A stretch of 64,000 bases of DNA, from contig NC_089430.1 of assembly GCF_026210795.1 (NCBI RefSeq), positions 2,356,001 through 2,420,000 on the forward strand, read 5' to 3'. Each line of letters opens with the position of its first letter. The stretch's first letter is position 1. The translations under genes were made by a program, and so were the position numbers. Below the pieces are notes generated by a model. It searched no databases, had not been told where the DNA came from, and saw only the letters and a list, made by a program, of their open reading frames with translations. The DNA comes from Rhizophagus irregularis (taxonomy: Eukaryota > Glomeromycota > Glomeromycetes > Glomerales > Glomeraceae). Below, piece by piece: positions 47,501-59,514 of the stretch.

Positions 47501-47720
47501 CTCACGCAGTCTATTAAATCAATATCACCATTTTTCCAATAAGACGTGCTGATTATGACGATGGTATCTATAAAACAGAAGTGAGAGAATTATTAAAGTC
47601 ATGGTGTGAAAATTAACGGAAGAACAAGAAGTCCTTACTTGTGACTTTGTGAAACCGAAAGGATACAAAATCCAAGTTCGGCAATGCAATGTAAGTTTTA
47701 ATTGTTTATTAGTCATTGAA
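44520..47720 (-). other. Decayed protein-coding remains, family unknown
   Basis: Base composition is less extreme than in the flanks, and minus-strand translation gives protein-like stretches (e.g. ITGFDDISLQYSEAQGKYAG near 44,800 and DTLDVHIEGSVDDTIRKQYQ near 45,280) separated by many stops. I could not identify the family. It may be an old gene or transposon. 47,720-48,508 shows nothing recognisable. Confidence 0.35.
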
Positions 47721-48508
47721 TTTAATTGTATACTTTTATTAATATCTTTGAATTATTAGCAATGATAGTTCAATAATATTTCCAGTATCTAAATTAATCA
47801 AGTTTCTGCATCATATTATTTCTTTGATCTCATATTTTTGAGACATTTTGCAAGACTCAGATCAATAATAACTCAAGTATTCTTATTCATATTTTGACCA
47901 AAACTTATAAAGATGTTGTGTTTAAATAGAATAGTTCCGTAGCCAGAATTTCAGTTGTACTAATTTTAATTTTAGAAAATTCCATTTATCTATTACGAAA
48001 TAAAATTTAATATGTAGTGAATCAAATAAAAAATAAAATAAAATAATACGGATTAACTCTTATCTTTATATTTATTCTGATTCATTTTTGTACCAAAATT
48101 TTTTACTAATTGTGCATATTCTACTACTGTTCTGAATTTAGCTGTACCAGAATTTATGATGAAAATCAGGTAAAATTTTGCTGTTAATATCCACAAAGAA
48201 ATCGTAGTAACAAATGTATTTATACTATGACATTTAATCTATAATTCGTAGTGACTGGTAGTTAAAATGATTACAATTTATATGATTTAAAAAATCGGAT
48301 AATATTACATTATGATATGATTAAAGTAAATTACTCAAAATACTAATTTATAATATCAAACAAATCGAAAACCTACTTTTTAGTTATTAGATCATAACAA
48401 CAAAAACAAATTCAAATTTAATTATTTATTTCTTTATTATATTATTCATAGAAGTAATATATAATATAGAAAACAAATTAATACATTTCATTTACTTGAT
48501 ATAAGATA

Positions 48509-50029
48509 CTATTTTTTTCTTTTGATAATTTGAAATACTTCATAATCTTCTATTGCAAATTCTTCTTTAGTATCACTTATCTTTTTTTCATAATATTCTT
48601 TTTTACAAATTATTGTATTAATACCTGTAACTGATTCTTTTGCTGCATCTAATATAAGATCATTTCCAAAACCTGGACCATGTTCATGATGATTATTTAT
48701 TGCACAATCCATATCATTTACTTTACTAATAATTGAACCTTTAAAGCTATAAGTATTTTTAAAGGAAAATATAAAACTATCTTTAGTTTTTCCCCAAGAA
48801 TCAGAAGATATAAATGTTGAAGGATTATATCCCCCTAAAATTTCTTCTGTCCCTTTTATTTTAACAAATGTAACAGTATATGCTTTATCATCACATAATG
48901 TATGGAATGTTCCAGGATTAAAACCATCTTTACTTGCTCTTAATAATAATTTAAATTTATATGGCACATATAATTCTCTTAGTTGAGAAAATTTATCATT
49001 AATTTCAACTTTATCAATCCATCTTGAAATAGTTGAAACAATACTTAGATTAACAATCTTTGAATCAATAATTCCATCAACTTTAATATTTCTAGGAAAT
49101 GAAATATTATCTTTTGGTTCATAATTAGGATCCAAATAGGAATTTAATAAATCCTCATAAAGTTGATGCTTTAAAAGTTTTTTATAAGGATGAACTTTTT
49201 GTAAAAATTCTTTAGATGATAAACTAAAAAATCTAATTAAAGGTAAACAATGCTTTAAAGTATTTTCCACTGTTTTAAAATCATCATCAGTCCAAGTGTC
49301 AGGATCTGGAATGAGAGTTGGATTTTGTGCAAGACCCCATTTTAATACATGCTCCCAAACTTCAATTTCATTCATTTGTAAATCATTTCTCTTAATAAGT
49401 AAGATTAAAGACTTTTCGGGAAGTGAAGTAAAATCAAATGATTTAAATATTTTTTCTGGATATTTAGCCATTAAATTCGTACAAAATTGTTGAATTTTTA
49501 AAAGATTATTACGCTGAAAACTTGTTTGATGAACAAGTTCAAAATGTTGCTCTATCCATTCCGATTTATTTTCAATTAAATAATTCTGTAAATATTCAAC
49601 TATTTCTTGAAGTAATAACTCATCTGCAGCTATCAAAACTTTTAAAATATCTGAAGTTTCTTGTTCATCTAATGAAAGAATACCACCATAAATATACCTA
49701 GAATATTATAAAATTTAAAAAGATTGCAAAATTAAAATATTAAAAATATTACAAGTTAATTACACCATAACTTACTTCAAAATAATTTTTAGGATTTCCG
49801 GTGATATATTTGATAACTTAATATGAGCTAAGGTATTATCATTATTCTTTTTATTGGAAGCTAAAGCTCGTCGTAAATATGGAGAACGGTAACATAAAAT
49901 ATTCATATGTGCACGAAAGATATTTACATTAGGATCTTCTCCAGCTTCAATTGTAACATCATAATATTCATCATCATTTAACAGCTCAATATAGTTTTGA
50001 CTTAATTTCGGAAAAAATTGCGATGACAT
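48509..50029 (-). CDS. BTB-BACK-TLDc domain protein
   Basis: Such proteins usually act as substrate adaptors of cullin-3 ubiquitin ligases; the family is greatly expanded in arbuscular mycorrhizal fungi. Two exons: 50,029-49,776 and 49,697-48,509, joined across a 78-base intron (GTAAGT...ATTCTAG), giving 480 residues. The BTB domain is at about 10-115 (DDEYYDVTIEAGED, FRAHMNILCYRSPYLR), the BACK-like region at about 120-240, and the TLDc domain at about 300-475 (ILGGYNPSTF, WGKTKDSFIFSF, GPGFGNDLIL). I chose ATG 50,029, before SSQFFPKLSQ, because the longer frame upstream to 50,101 has no domain character. All parts look intact. Confidence 0.9.
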
Positions 50030-50137
50030 AATTTTAAATTTATCAGTGGTAGGTGAGGAGAATTTATAAAGGATTATCCGGATCATGCATGTTGATTTCA
50101 AATAAGGTTAAATTAAAATATAACGTGATGATTACCC

Positions 50138-50332
50138 CAGCGTACCCTTCAAAAATGTCACGAAACGGCCGGCATTACGGCGTTATGCACTAACACGTGA
50201 AAATAAACAGTGACGAATAAGGAAACCAAGTCCCTCAGATACTTATGAAAAATGGAAACAAGGAAGGGTGTGACGGATGTGACAAAAACAGTCACGTGCT
50301 TTTATATTGTGACATTTTTGAAGGGTACGCTG
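50138..50332. mobile_element. MITE with 24-bp terminal inverted repeats
   Basis: 195 bases. Perfect ends CAGCGTACCCTTCAAAAATG (continuing TCAC) occur in inverted orientation at both sides. No clear target duplication was seen. It lies in the promoter region of the BTB-TLDc gene, about 110 bases upstream of its ATG. Confidence 0.8.
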
Positions 50333-50665
50333 TGTCGCTGTGGAAATCTAACGTGATTTACTGCGCCATTTACAATCAGCTATTTGTTATATAGTTTCCG
50401 TTCACGCACAATTGGAATATCACAAATAAATCACACTTGAAGGATCGCAAAAGGAATGTTAAATCAGTAAAAAATTTATGTGATCTTTTTTGAAGTTTGA
50501 CTTACAATTCCATTATTTATAAGGTTTATACTGTAATGCGTTCTGGAAATTAATCCATCAGAAGTTTAGAACTAAATTTCGAAACAGAAAATATACTTTT
50601 TCTTAAAAAAAAAATCCAAAGATGTTTCAAATATATGTGAATTTCAAGGACTATTACAGTGCATT

Positions 50666-51073
50666 AGTGTTACGATCCGGATGATTAACGGATGGCCAAT
50701 TTGTTCAAATATTTCCCATCTATTTTTGGAAAGAGATGCCTACATTTCCTAAATTATGTATTTGCTATTAGGGTTTACATTTAACATTATAGGACGACCC
50801 AAAAAAAGAATTATTCTATTGACTAAATGTTAAAAATGAAATATAATTCAGACGGATTGAATTTTATTATCTATACGGATGAATATTTCCGATTTTTGAT
50901 GAGTTTTCTAATTTATCTCTTTTTTTTTTATTTCCGAAGGAGATATTTAAGTTTATTAAATTATATATTAAGATATACTTACAAAATATCTCGAAAAAAA
51001 ATTATTCCTTTATTGATTGATTGCACATAATTATTAAAATGTGACGATCCGTTAATCATCCGGATCGTAACTC
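50666..51073. mobile_element. MITE with 11-bp target duplication (Mutator-like)
   Basis: 408 bases. The ends share GTTACGATCCGGATGATTAA (25-base perfect inverted repeat) and are flanked by TACAGTGCATT at 50,655-50,665 and 51,074-51,084. The interior is AT-rich; its 67-codon frame is not supported. Confidence 0.82.
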
Positions 51074-51504
51074 TACAGTGCATTTATCGACATCAATTAG
51101 AGTGCGCTAAAAAGGTAAATATATTAATTTATAATAAAGTATGAAATTTTTTTATAAATAAGAACAGTTCACGAACTAAAATAAATACTTCCATATTTGA
51201 CATAACATAGCCTTTCTTTTTTTTCAAAAAAATCATTTACGCTTCGAATAAATCATCTTTGCTACTTTATATGAACAAACTTTTCAGCGATACCTCATCA
51301 CTTAAGCTTAGCGATTTAAATTAATTTATTTTTATTAATTATAGTACGATATTAAATTAAATTCGCAAAATCAATTTATATGCACACTGAAATCGTATTA
51401 TTCCAAAAAACCATACAAAAAAAATGATAAAAATATAAACTACTGTAATTTGTTACACTCTCTTTACGTAACTAAAAATAAAATTTCGTTAAAATACTGT
51501 ATCA

Positions 51505-52797
51505 TTACTCAATTGGAAAATTATGAGATACTTTGATACACCCTTTTGTATTACGTGGATTATCATTTTTACAATTCTTACACCTCGTTTTGCAACCTTC
51601 CGCATCTGATATTTTCTTACAGTTTTTACAAATTTTAAGACAAGGAGCCTCCCCATGTTTGTGTTTGCACTCATCATAAATTTTTTGACACCCAGGTGAT
51701 TGATAATCTCTTCCGCAACAATGATAAACTTGCTTGCATCCAGGTGAATTAGCATTTTTATTATGACAGCACTTCCAGTATCCAGATACAAACGCGGGTC
51801 TAGTAGGATTTAATATTCCAAAAGTAACGACACGAACCGTCCAAGCTTGAGGACTATCGTCAAACTCCTGTCTCGTTGTAGCTTCAACATAGTAATCAGA
51901 ATGCTTACGATAATGCGAAGATGGATGTGTAACTATAACATTTCCACGATGAACATCCTCTACATTGGGATGAAACGATTCCGTTTCCAAATGACATTCA
52001 GGAAACGCTAACCTTGGATCAGTTTCTTCAAAACACTTAGAACACTTGACCACTCTAAGGTTGAGACCTATCGGATGTTTAAGGTGTCCATCCATAAATG
52101 ATTCATACTTCGCGAGGATTCGTTCCGGTTCCGATCCTTTAAAAACACCAAACGTGTTTAATCGTTCACTTGTGAGTCCCATTTGAACATAAACGTCTGT
52201 AGGCAGTAAACTTTCATACAACAAAATCTTAAATTCGCCAGTGTTTGAAAGTAAGTTATCTTTATTATGTTCTCTTAAGGCTATTTCATTGGCAGCATCA
52301 CGAGGGCCGTTTCCAATTTTATCACCTTTAGTAACAATAATGGTATTATCCCATACATTTCCTTTATAGTATTTAGCCAAAGATTCTATAAATCTTGCTT
52401 GACGTTTGTAAGAGCCTTTCGCTCTGGCATCAGGTACTACAAACCACAAGATTGTTGTTATATCCTGAATTTTCGCTTCCATCATCTTACGAAAAATCGA
52501 ACGTACAGTTTCGTCATCATTCTTATATTCATCAGAATCATCGAAACCAGGTGTATCAATGTAGAAGCCTCCTTTAATACCGTAAATCGTAATTGTGTCA
52601 GTTTCTGATTTGCTCGAATGTCCGATTTTCACATTTTGTGCTCCAAAAATTGTTGCTGTAAAGCTTTTTCCATTCCCCGTATTTCCAACTGCAAGAATGC
52701 ATCGTTGTAATGACTAATAAATATGTATCGATTGAGTATAAATTCTTATTTAGGTTCTTTAAAGTTACAATATCATACTTACGCTTGCACCGGACAT
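51505..52797 (-). CDS. AIG1/GIMAP-like GTPase with cysteine-rich tail (copy 1)
   Basis: AIG1-type GTPases are membrane-associated or immunity-linked switches in plants and animals; the fungal role is unknown. The first exon is only five codons (52,797-52,783, MSGAS). After a 69-base intron (52,714-52,782) the second exon runs to 51,505, for 407 residues. G1 is GNTGNGKS (about residues 15-22), G3 is DTPGFDD (about 51-57) and G4 is TKGD (about 128-131). A central block (KCSKC) and the last 100 residues hold repeated Cys pairs (KCCHN, HCCGRD, CKNCKK, CKNCKN) that probably bind zinc. It is a tandem duplicate of the gene at 53,674-54,956 in the same orientation. Confidence 0.85.
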
Positions 52798-53673
52798 TTT
52801 GTCGCAGATAATAAGAGATTAGGGTATTTGCTAGAGATGATTGTATGATATAACCAATCGTAATAAATACGTCATACTGACTTCTGCATTTTTTTTTTAG
52901 ATAAAATGCCCTGAAATAGAATAATCTTATTGGCTTATCCAGATTTATAAATGAGAATAATACACTAAATATTTGGGTTCTAATATGGTATCGGGACATT
53001 TCGCCGAAAAATAATCTCTATTTTTCGGCAAAATGGCTTTCGGCAAAATGTTCCCATTACTATCTCTTCTAAATTCAAAAGTTATATTTAAAATGTACTG
53101 TATATTACGATAGTAATTTATTTATATAGGAGCTACGGCTGGTGGATATTTTATATAAATTTTCTTCATATTTCATATTTTATATATAGATTACTTTTTC
53201 ATAATTTGCGGAAAATAAAAAAAAAAAAATATCGAATGCTGTAAGAGAGAATACTGGTAACAGATAATGATAATGACTATGAATAGAATTAGGATGGATT
53301 ATAATCGTATACTGAAATTGTATACTGGTAACCAATTTTTTTTTAACCCAAAAAGTGAATTAAAAATAATATATCATGGAATTGTAAACAATGTACAAAA
53401 ATATAGAATAGGAAAATGTTTTCTACACGAATTTTTTTTTCTAACAAATCATATTTTTTATTATTTAACCACAGCTAATTCATGATTTTGATAAAACTAC
53501 ACTAGAAAGGGAAAAAAGCATCATTTATTTTATATATATATTTCTCATTCCTAAAAAATAATTCGTTGCGATAAAATATTCTATACAATTCTAATGTCCT
53601 AATTGTATAATAACAAGTACTTGAGGTCTCAATTTCAAGAGTATGTAAATTTACTTCATTTTCAATAAATATC
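52798..53673. other. Intergenic region between the two GTPase genes
   Basis: No gene is seen. It contains a repeated CGGCAAAATG word with an inverted CGCCGAAAAAT near 52,998-53,052 and A- and T-rich sequence. The 5' region of copy 1 falls here. Confidence 0.5.
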
Positions 53674-54956
53674 TCAATTGGGGAAATTATGAGATATATG
53701 GGTACATCCTTTCGTATTATGTGGATTATCATTATTGCAATCCTTACACTTCTCCTTGCAACCTACTGTATCAGACCTTTCCTTACAGTCTTTACAAATT
53801 GTAAGACAAGGTGTTCCGCCATAATTATGTTTGCATTCATCAAAAATTTTTTGACATCCAGAAGATTGATAATCTCTTTCGCAACAATGATAAACTTGCT
53901 TGCACCCAGATGAATTAGCATCGTTATTACCACAACACTTCCAGTACCCAGGTACAAATACGGATCTAGTAGGATTTACTCCTCCAAAAGAAAAAGCACG
54001 AACCGTCCAAGCTTGAGGACTATCGTCAAACTCCTGTCTCGTTGTAGCTTCAACATAGTAATCAGAATGCTTACGATAATTGGAAGATGGATGTATTTTT
54101 ATTACATTTCCACGATGAACATCCTCTGTAGCTGGATGAATTAACTCTATTTCCGTATGACATTTAAGAGACGCTAACCTTGGATCAGTTTCTTCGGAAC
54201 ACTTAGAACACTTTACTTTTCTAAGGTTGAGACATACCGGATTCTCGAGATGTCCCTCTATTAATGATTCGTACTTTGCGAGGATTCGTTCTGGTTCCGA
54301 TTCTTTAAAAACACCAAACGTGTTTAATCGTTCACTTGTGAGTTCCATTTGAACATAAACGTTTGTAGGTAGTAAACTTTCATACAACAAAATATTAAAT
54401 TCGCCAGTGTTTGAAAGTAAGTTATCATTATGTTCTCTTATTTCATTGGCAGCATCACGAGGGCCGTTTTCAATTCTATCACCTTTAGTAACGATAATGG
54501 TATTATCCCATACATTTTTTCCAATATGGTATTTAGCCAAAGATTCTATAAATCTTGCTTGACGTTTGTATGAGCCTTTCGCTCTAGCATCAGGCATTAC
54601 AAACCACAAGATTGTTGTTAAATTCCGAATACCCTTTTCCACCATTTTAAGATAAATCAAACGCACAGTTTCATCATCGTTCTTATCTTCATCAGAATCA
54701 TCGAGCCCAGGTGTATCAATGTAGAAACCTCCTTTGATATCATAAACCGTAATTGTTTGAGTTTCAGACTTGGTTGTATGTCCGATTTTCACATTTTGTG
54801 CTCCAAAAATTGTTGCTGTAAAGCTTTTTCCATTCCCCGTATTTCCAACTGCAAGAATGCATCGTTGTGATGACTAATGAACACGTATCAAATAAGTGTA
54901 AATCCTATTAAGTGCTTTAAAATAAAAAATATCACACTTACGCTTGCACTGGACAT
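53674..54956 (-). CDS. AIG1/GIMAP-like GTPase with cysteine-rich tail (copy 2)
   Basis: Same structure as copy 1: a five-codon first exon (54,956-54,942), a 68-base intron (54,874-54,941) and a main exon to 53,674, giving 404 residues. G1 is GNTGNGKS, G3 is DTPGLDD and G4 is TKGD. The conserved SYKRQARFIESLAK stretch follows the switch region. The C-terminal Cys pairs (KCCGN, HCCERD, CKDCKE, CKDCNN) are kept in register with copy 1. The two copies differ by scattered substitutions and small indels, which points to a moderately old duplication with both copies still open. Confidence 0.85.
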
Positions 54957-55422
54957 TTTCCTCTCTTTACCTATTTTTAACAAGCTTAAACTTCTCTAAA
55001 ACTCTAATTTACCAAAGCTTAAATCTTGTAACCGCCTAAACTTCGGATAATCAACTGTTACTAGAGACGTGCTTGTTTATATGATATTTCTGGACAACTA
55101 TCGTAATAAATACGTCATAATGCCATTTTAGATTTAAAACAAAGAAAATACTTTTTCGATAATCGCGGTTACATAATATTTATTATCTTTTTTTTCGTAA
55201 TAATTCTTACGGTCTTGTCACAATATCACATTACATTGTATGGTAATAAAAACTAATTATAATGTAGAATAAAGAGTGAACAACTGCTCATTTGTTATAT
55301 ATGACACAACTATTGAAATTTTACTCCAGAAGAAAATGATTAAGGTTGTACCGAAAAAAAGGATGTGATTATAAAAAAAGTCATATGTTGTGACTATAGA
55401 GGAGGTTTTTCTAATATATTTA
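54957..55422. other. Intergenic region upstream of GTPase copy 2
   Basis: AT-rich, with no gene seen; probably the promoter of the GTPase gene. Confidence 0.4.
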
Positions 55423-56171
55423 CAGTCGCACCTCCATAAGTGCACGCACCTGGGGCCCGGCTATGCACATGCAGTTAGGGAGGGTGTGCACTTAAAGAGC
55501 AGCCAATAGAAAAATCAATATTAGTAATTTGAGGGAATATTTATTTAAATTCATACGATTCAGTACTTGAATAATTGAATAATTAACTGGAAGTAGCGAT
55601 ATTTACTTTTTTTACCAAATTGAACCAATTAGGGATTAGAAACTTGAAAGATTCGATTTTCAATTCCAACGCCTAGACTTTTATTTTATATTTTCGTTCT
55701 AATAAAAGAATTGCACATACAAAAATGATCTGTGGTGTAAAATAATCTAATAAAATTAAAAAAGATTGAAAAATATTTTTTATTAAATTGTCAAATTTAT
55801 CTATTTTAAAGAACCAAACAGCTATCGATGATTGGTCAATATTATATAGTTATCACGTGAATGCATTTATGGAGAGTGTTCTGATATGGACAAATTTATC
55901 CTGAACCGGGGTCCAGGTTCTTTATCCTAAACCCCCTATATAAATAAGTTTTTTCAGAGTAATCGTCACGTGATTAATACAGTTGCGGTCTAGGATAAGA
56001 ACCTGAACCCCGGTCTATTTTAAGGACACTCGTTCTGATATACCCGGAATTCAGAATTACATGCACGTGTAGAACATAGAGTGTGTTAAGTCCTTAGCTT
56101 GGGGCCAAGCCATGGCGTGCATATAGGGAGGAAATGCACTTATAGAGGGTGCACTTATGGAGGTGCGACTG
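55423..56171. mobile_element. Tc1/mariner-type non-autonomous element
   Basis: 749 bases. The ends CAGTCGCACCTCCATAAGTG are inverted copies of each other, and TA flanks both sides. GTGCACTTA words repeat subterminally. No transposase. A second element is nested inside at 55,887-56,031. Confidence 0.88.
55887..56031. mobile_element. Nested MITE with 9-bp target duplication (Mutator-like)
   Basis: 145 bases with imperfect inverted ends of about 45 bases (both containing ACCGGGGT and CAGGTTCT). GTTCTGATA lies on both sides (55,878-55,886 and 56,032-56,040). It sits inside the mariner-type element, so it is the younger insertion. Confidence 0.82.
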
Positions 56172-56558
56172 TATTAGTACATTGGGCCAAAATATGGTGA
56201 ATTGGTATTTTAGGATTTTTTTCCGCCGGTTATAAACTGGCGGACTAATTAGTATATCTAGGATGATAAAAAAATTATTTACTGTAAAACGTTATGACTA
56301 CATACTGATTGCATAAAATCTGATGTGCTTTATAACCATTTTGAACACAGCGAAAAAGCAATACATATATTTAGAAATTCTATGTCTTCTATAAGGGTCA
56401 ATGCATTTACATAATTTTTCCTTTGGTATAGTAGCTTACTCTAATATATTGTAAAAAAGCTCTTATATAGATTTTATTTATTCTATAATTAACGTTTAAA
56501 TATTAATAGTGATCAAACGATGTGAATTCAGCATAATTTTATAGGGTACTTTATATTA

Positions 56559-57273
56559 TTATTCGATTTCATCTATAATATTCCGCATCGATTTAAAAGC
56601 AGAATTTATCTCCGAATTAAATTCTTGTCTAAGAGGATTACTTCCAATATCCCATTTATTTAAAGGTTTTCTCAAATCAACCAATAAAGTTGGTACAGAC
56701 CTAAAAAAAAATAATTTTTAAATTGTCAAATAAATAACTTTTAAAAGAATTAAGATTGAATTCGTTAGTTACTGTACCTAGGTAGAGTTACTTCTTTTCT
56801 TTTATTTTCATTTGTCCGAGAAAGTTTATTATTATTATCATTCTTGTTAGTATTTAATTGTGTTTCAGCTTTTATCTCATTATTGAGTTGGTTTACATAT
56901 TCGAATTTCTGACGATAAACTTGTTCAACACTCGTCGTAGATTTATTATCAGGTGCTAAATAATGTTATTTGAACTTTATACATATATATTTTCTTTTTT
57001 AAGAAAAAAATATATATAATTTTTAAAAATTTTAATACCTATTTTAGGTTTTTTAATTTTACAAATCTTTGGTTTAACAATACGACCACTTTTAATTCTT
57101 TCACTTCTCCTACTAGGAGTAAGGTTACGAAATGTTTCCTGTGATAATTGTTTTTGTTGTAAAACTTTTGCTTTACCACGCGAAATATTACATAATCCCA
57201 TTTTTGTGTTTATAGATTTCCATTGTACGGAATTTTTATGAAGTAATTGATATTGCAGTCTATTATTTCCCAT
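56559..57273 (-). CDS. Small basic protein of unknown function, three exons
   Basis: Exons 57,273-57,039, 56,955-56,778 and 56,700-56,559 join in frame (introns GTATTA...TTTAG and GTACAG...TTTAG) to give 184 residues. The N-terminal third is basic, with TPSRRSERIKSGR (about residues 51-63) and a lysine-rich run that could be a nuclear signal. The middle is Asn/Lys-rich and probably unstructured. The C-terminus (VDLRKPLNKWDI, INSAFKSMRNIIDEIE) looks helical. I do not recognise the family. It lies 131 bases from the end of the palmitoyltransferase gene on the same strand. Confidence 0.65.
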
Positions 57274-57404
57274 TGTTTACGTTTTACTTGTTCGTGAATC
57301 GTGGTATTAAATAAAAAAAGAAATGTTTATATAAAATTTCTTGTGTTACATTAAAGTTTAAAGTCATGTGATACAATAAAATAAATTAACTATATTATAC
57401 TATA

Positions 57405-58889
57405 TTATACTATTTGGGTAGGATCATTTAAATTTTCTACAGAATCACATAGAGTACTATATCTATAAGAGTTTAATGGCCAAGATTTTCCATCCCCAAA
57501 TGAATTTCCAATGGGAATAAACCAAAAATACCATTTTGGTCCCATAACTTGAATCCAATTATTCTTATTACCAACATCAAATAAATTTAAATATTTGCTC
57601 GTAGTAACATCACCATCTTCTTTTATTTTATAATTATGTTTTTGTAAACTTTCTAAAGTAGTCTGATTTGATAAAATAAGGTTAGTATGAAATAATGTAA
57701 AACCTACTAAACACAATGAAAATACTCCTCCAAGTAATATTAAAAATGTCCAATTTAAGTCAATTTCTATTACTGGCTAATAAATTACAAGCGTTAGTTA
57801 CAAGGTGAATTTTAAATTTGATTTCCATTTTTAAAAATAAAATAATTTACCTCACTAGTTGATTGGGCATATTTAATTACTGGAATTAATGTAGTTAATG
57901 AAATGAAAAATGAATATAATGTTGCCCATATAAGAAATAAATAAAAATATTTTTGATTACGATGTCCTATGCAATTATTTAACCATGGACAATGACTAAA
58001 TAAGAATAAAAATAAAATGAATTTTTTCCCAATTTATCGCGTAAAGTTCACATAAGACAAACGAATAAATTCTTACTGATCCATCTTCGAAATACATCTT
58101 ACATAAAAACAAAAAATGAAAATTAATATTGAATAATAATTAACGCGTCTTTTCCTTCCTTTATACATACTTTTTGCAAACTCTACAATGATGAGTTCTA
58201 TCAGGTTTATCAATATCACATTTATTACAAAAACGTCTTTCCCCATTTTGTTTTACCATAATATACCCAAGTGATATAGGATCCCCGTTCTCATTTAAAA
58301 CAACCAAATTTTTCGTTTGTCGTCGTCGTTGGGAGTCATCTTGTTGTTCTTGACTATTGTTACTTGCTATTTCTCCTGAATCTGAACGACGTTGATCAAG
58401 TGGTATATATGTTGATGATGTTGAATCTGCTAGATTTGAAATTTTTCTAGTCTAATATTTATGAATGATGCGAAATTAAATTACGCGATTTTAATTTCTC
58501 AAAACCACATATACTCTAAGTTAATTTAAGATTAACTCACTTCGGTCGGGGATCCAGGTGATGTGAAAGTAGCTTTAAAGTAACTCCACATCATTAATAT
58601 AAAAAGTATATGATATACTAAAAGATAAATAACTCCTAAAAAAAAAATCCGTTTTTAACTTAATACAAAGTATATTCAGTTCTTCCTCATTTCAACGCCC
58701 TAAATTACCTTGTCCGGGGAAACTATTTAATAAAAATAATATACATAACCTAAAAACAAAAGCATAATAGCTCCACCCTACTAGTATTATTAAAAATAAC
58801 ACAGGAAAATAATTTCCTATTCGCACTGTAGTTTGTATACAATAGTTTTCTTCCCACCATTTCTCAAAATTTTGCCATATTTTAACCAT
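57405..58889 (-). CDS. DHHC-type protein S-palmitoyltransferase
   Basis: The enzyme attaches palmitate to cysteines of membrane-associated proteins at the Golgi, vacuole or plasma membrane. Six exons (58,889-58,709; 58,635-58,541; 58,451-58,171; 58,097-58,077; 57,995-57,851; 57,776-57,405) give 364 residues. Two membrane segments lie near the N-terminus. The cysteine-rich domain has [19 protein letters not shown] and, across a 21-base micro-exon, KMDHHCPW followed by LNNCIGHRN, the catalytic DHHC. Two further membrane segments and the TTLE motif (QTTLES) follow, then an FDVG...N-type C-terminal motif. It resembles the Pfa3/ZDHHC2-20 type. A Ser/Gln/Arg-rich insert of about 50 residues precedes the domain. 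Confidence 0.92.
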
Positions 58890-59514
58890 GACAAGCTTTT
58901 AAAGAAGATACTACTTTAGATTTATAGAATTGTGAGAAATTTTAGATCCTTTCTTACAAATATAAATTTTTGAGGCTTGACATTGTGGCAAAGTATTAAC
59001 GGCAAAATACACGAGAAATAACAGTTCCCGATAAACGGGGGACAACTCAAGGTTACACACATTAAGAGTCAACATAAATTGGTTAAAAGTGAAATCCATA
59101 TTAAAATTCACAAAATTTTTAGAAAGACAGCTGATTTCAAGAGTTAAGGTTGTATATGCTAGTTAGTTCTATACAAGCGATGAAGCGAAGCTTTTTATCC
59201 AAATTGGATCACTGGATTCACTGGTCCACTAGTTATTTTGTTCTTAGTTTTATGTTTGATAATAGTAAGTTGAAATTACACTCTTTTTTTTTTATTTAGA
59301 ACGTTTAAAAAAATAGTATTCAAGTACCTGAAATAAGATTCATGGTGTGCATGGTGTGATTGTCATATCATGATTATCACTTTCTGTATAAAATAAATGT
59401 TATTCGTGTAACTCTGAGTTATCCCCCGTTTATTTATCTAGTATTTATCTATCCCCTCTGTCCCCCTAGGTTAAAATTATTGTGATAAAAAAAAAATTTT
59501 CTATTTGTTGAAGA
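58890..59514. promoter_or_regulatory. Divergent intergenic region between the palmitoyltransferase and ARP6
   Basis: 625 bases separate the two start codons, so both promoters lie here. Polypyrimidine and TATA-like stretches occur, but no specific site can be supported. Confidence 0.4.

Noticed and set aside
47525..47716. 63-codon minus-strand frame
   Set aside because: No homology pattern, no neighbours and composition like the surrounding decayed DNA.
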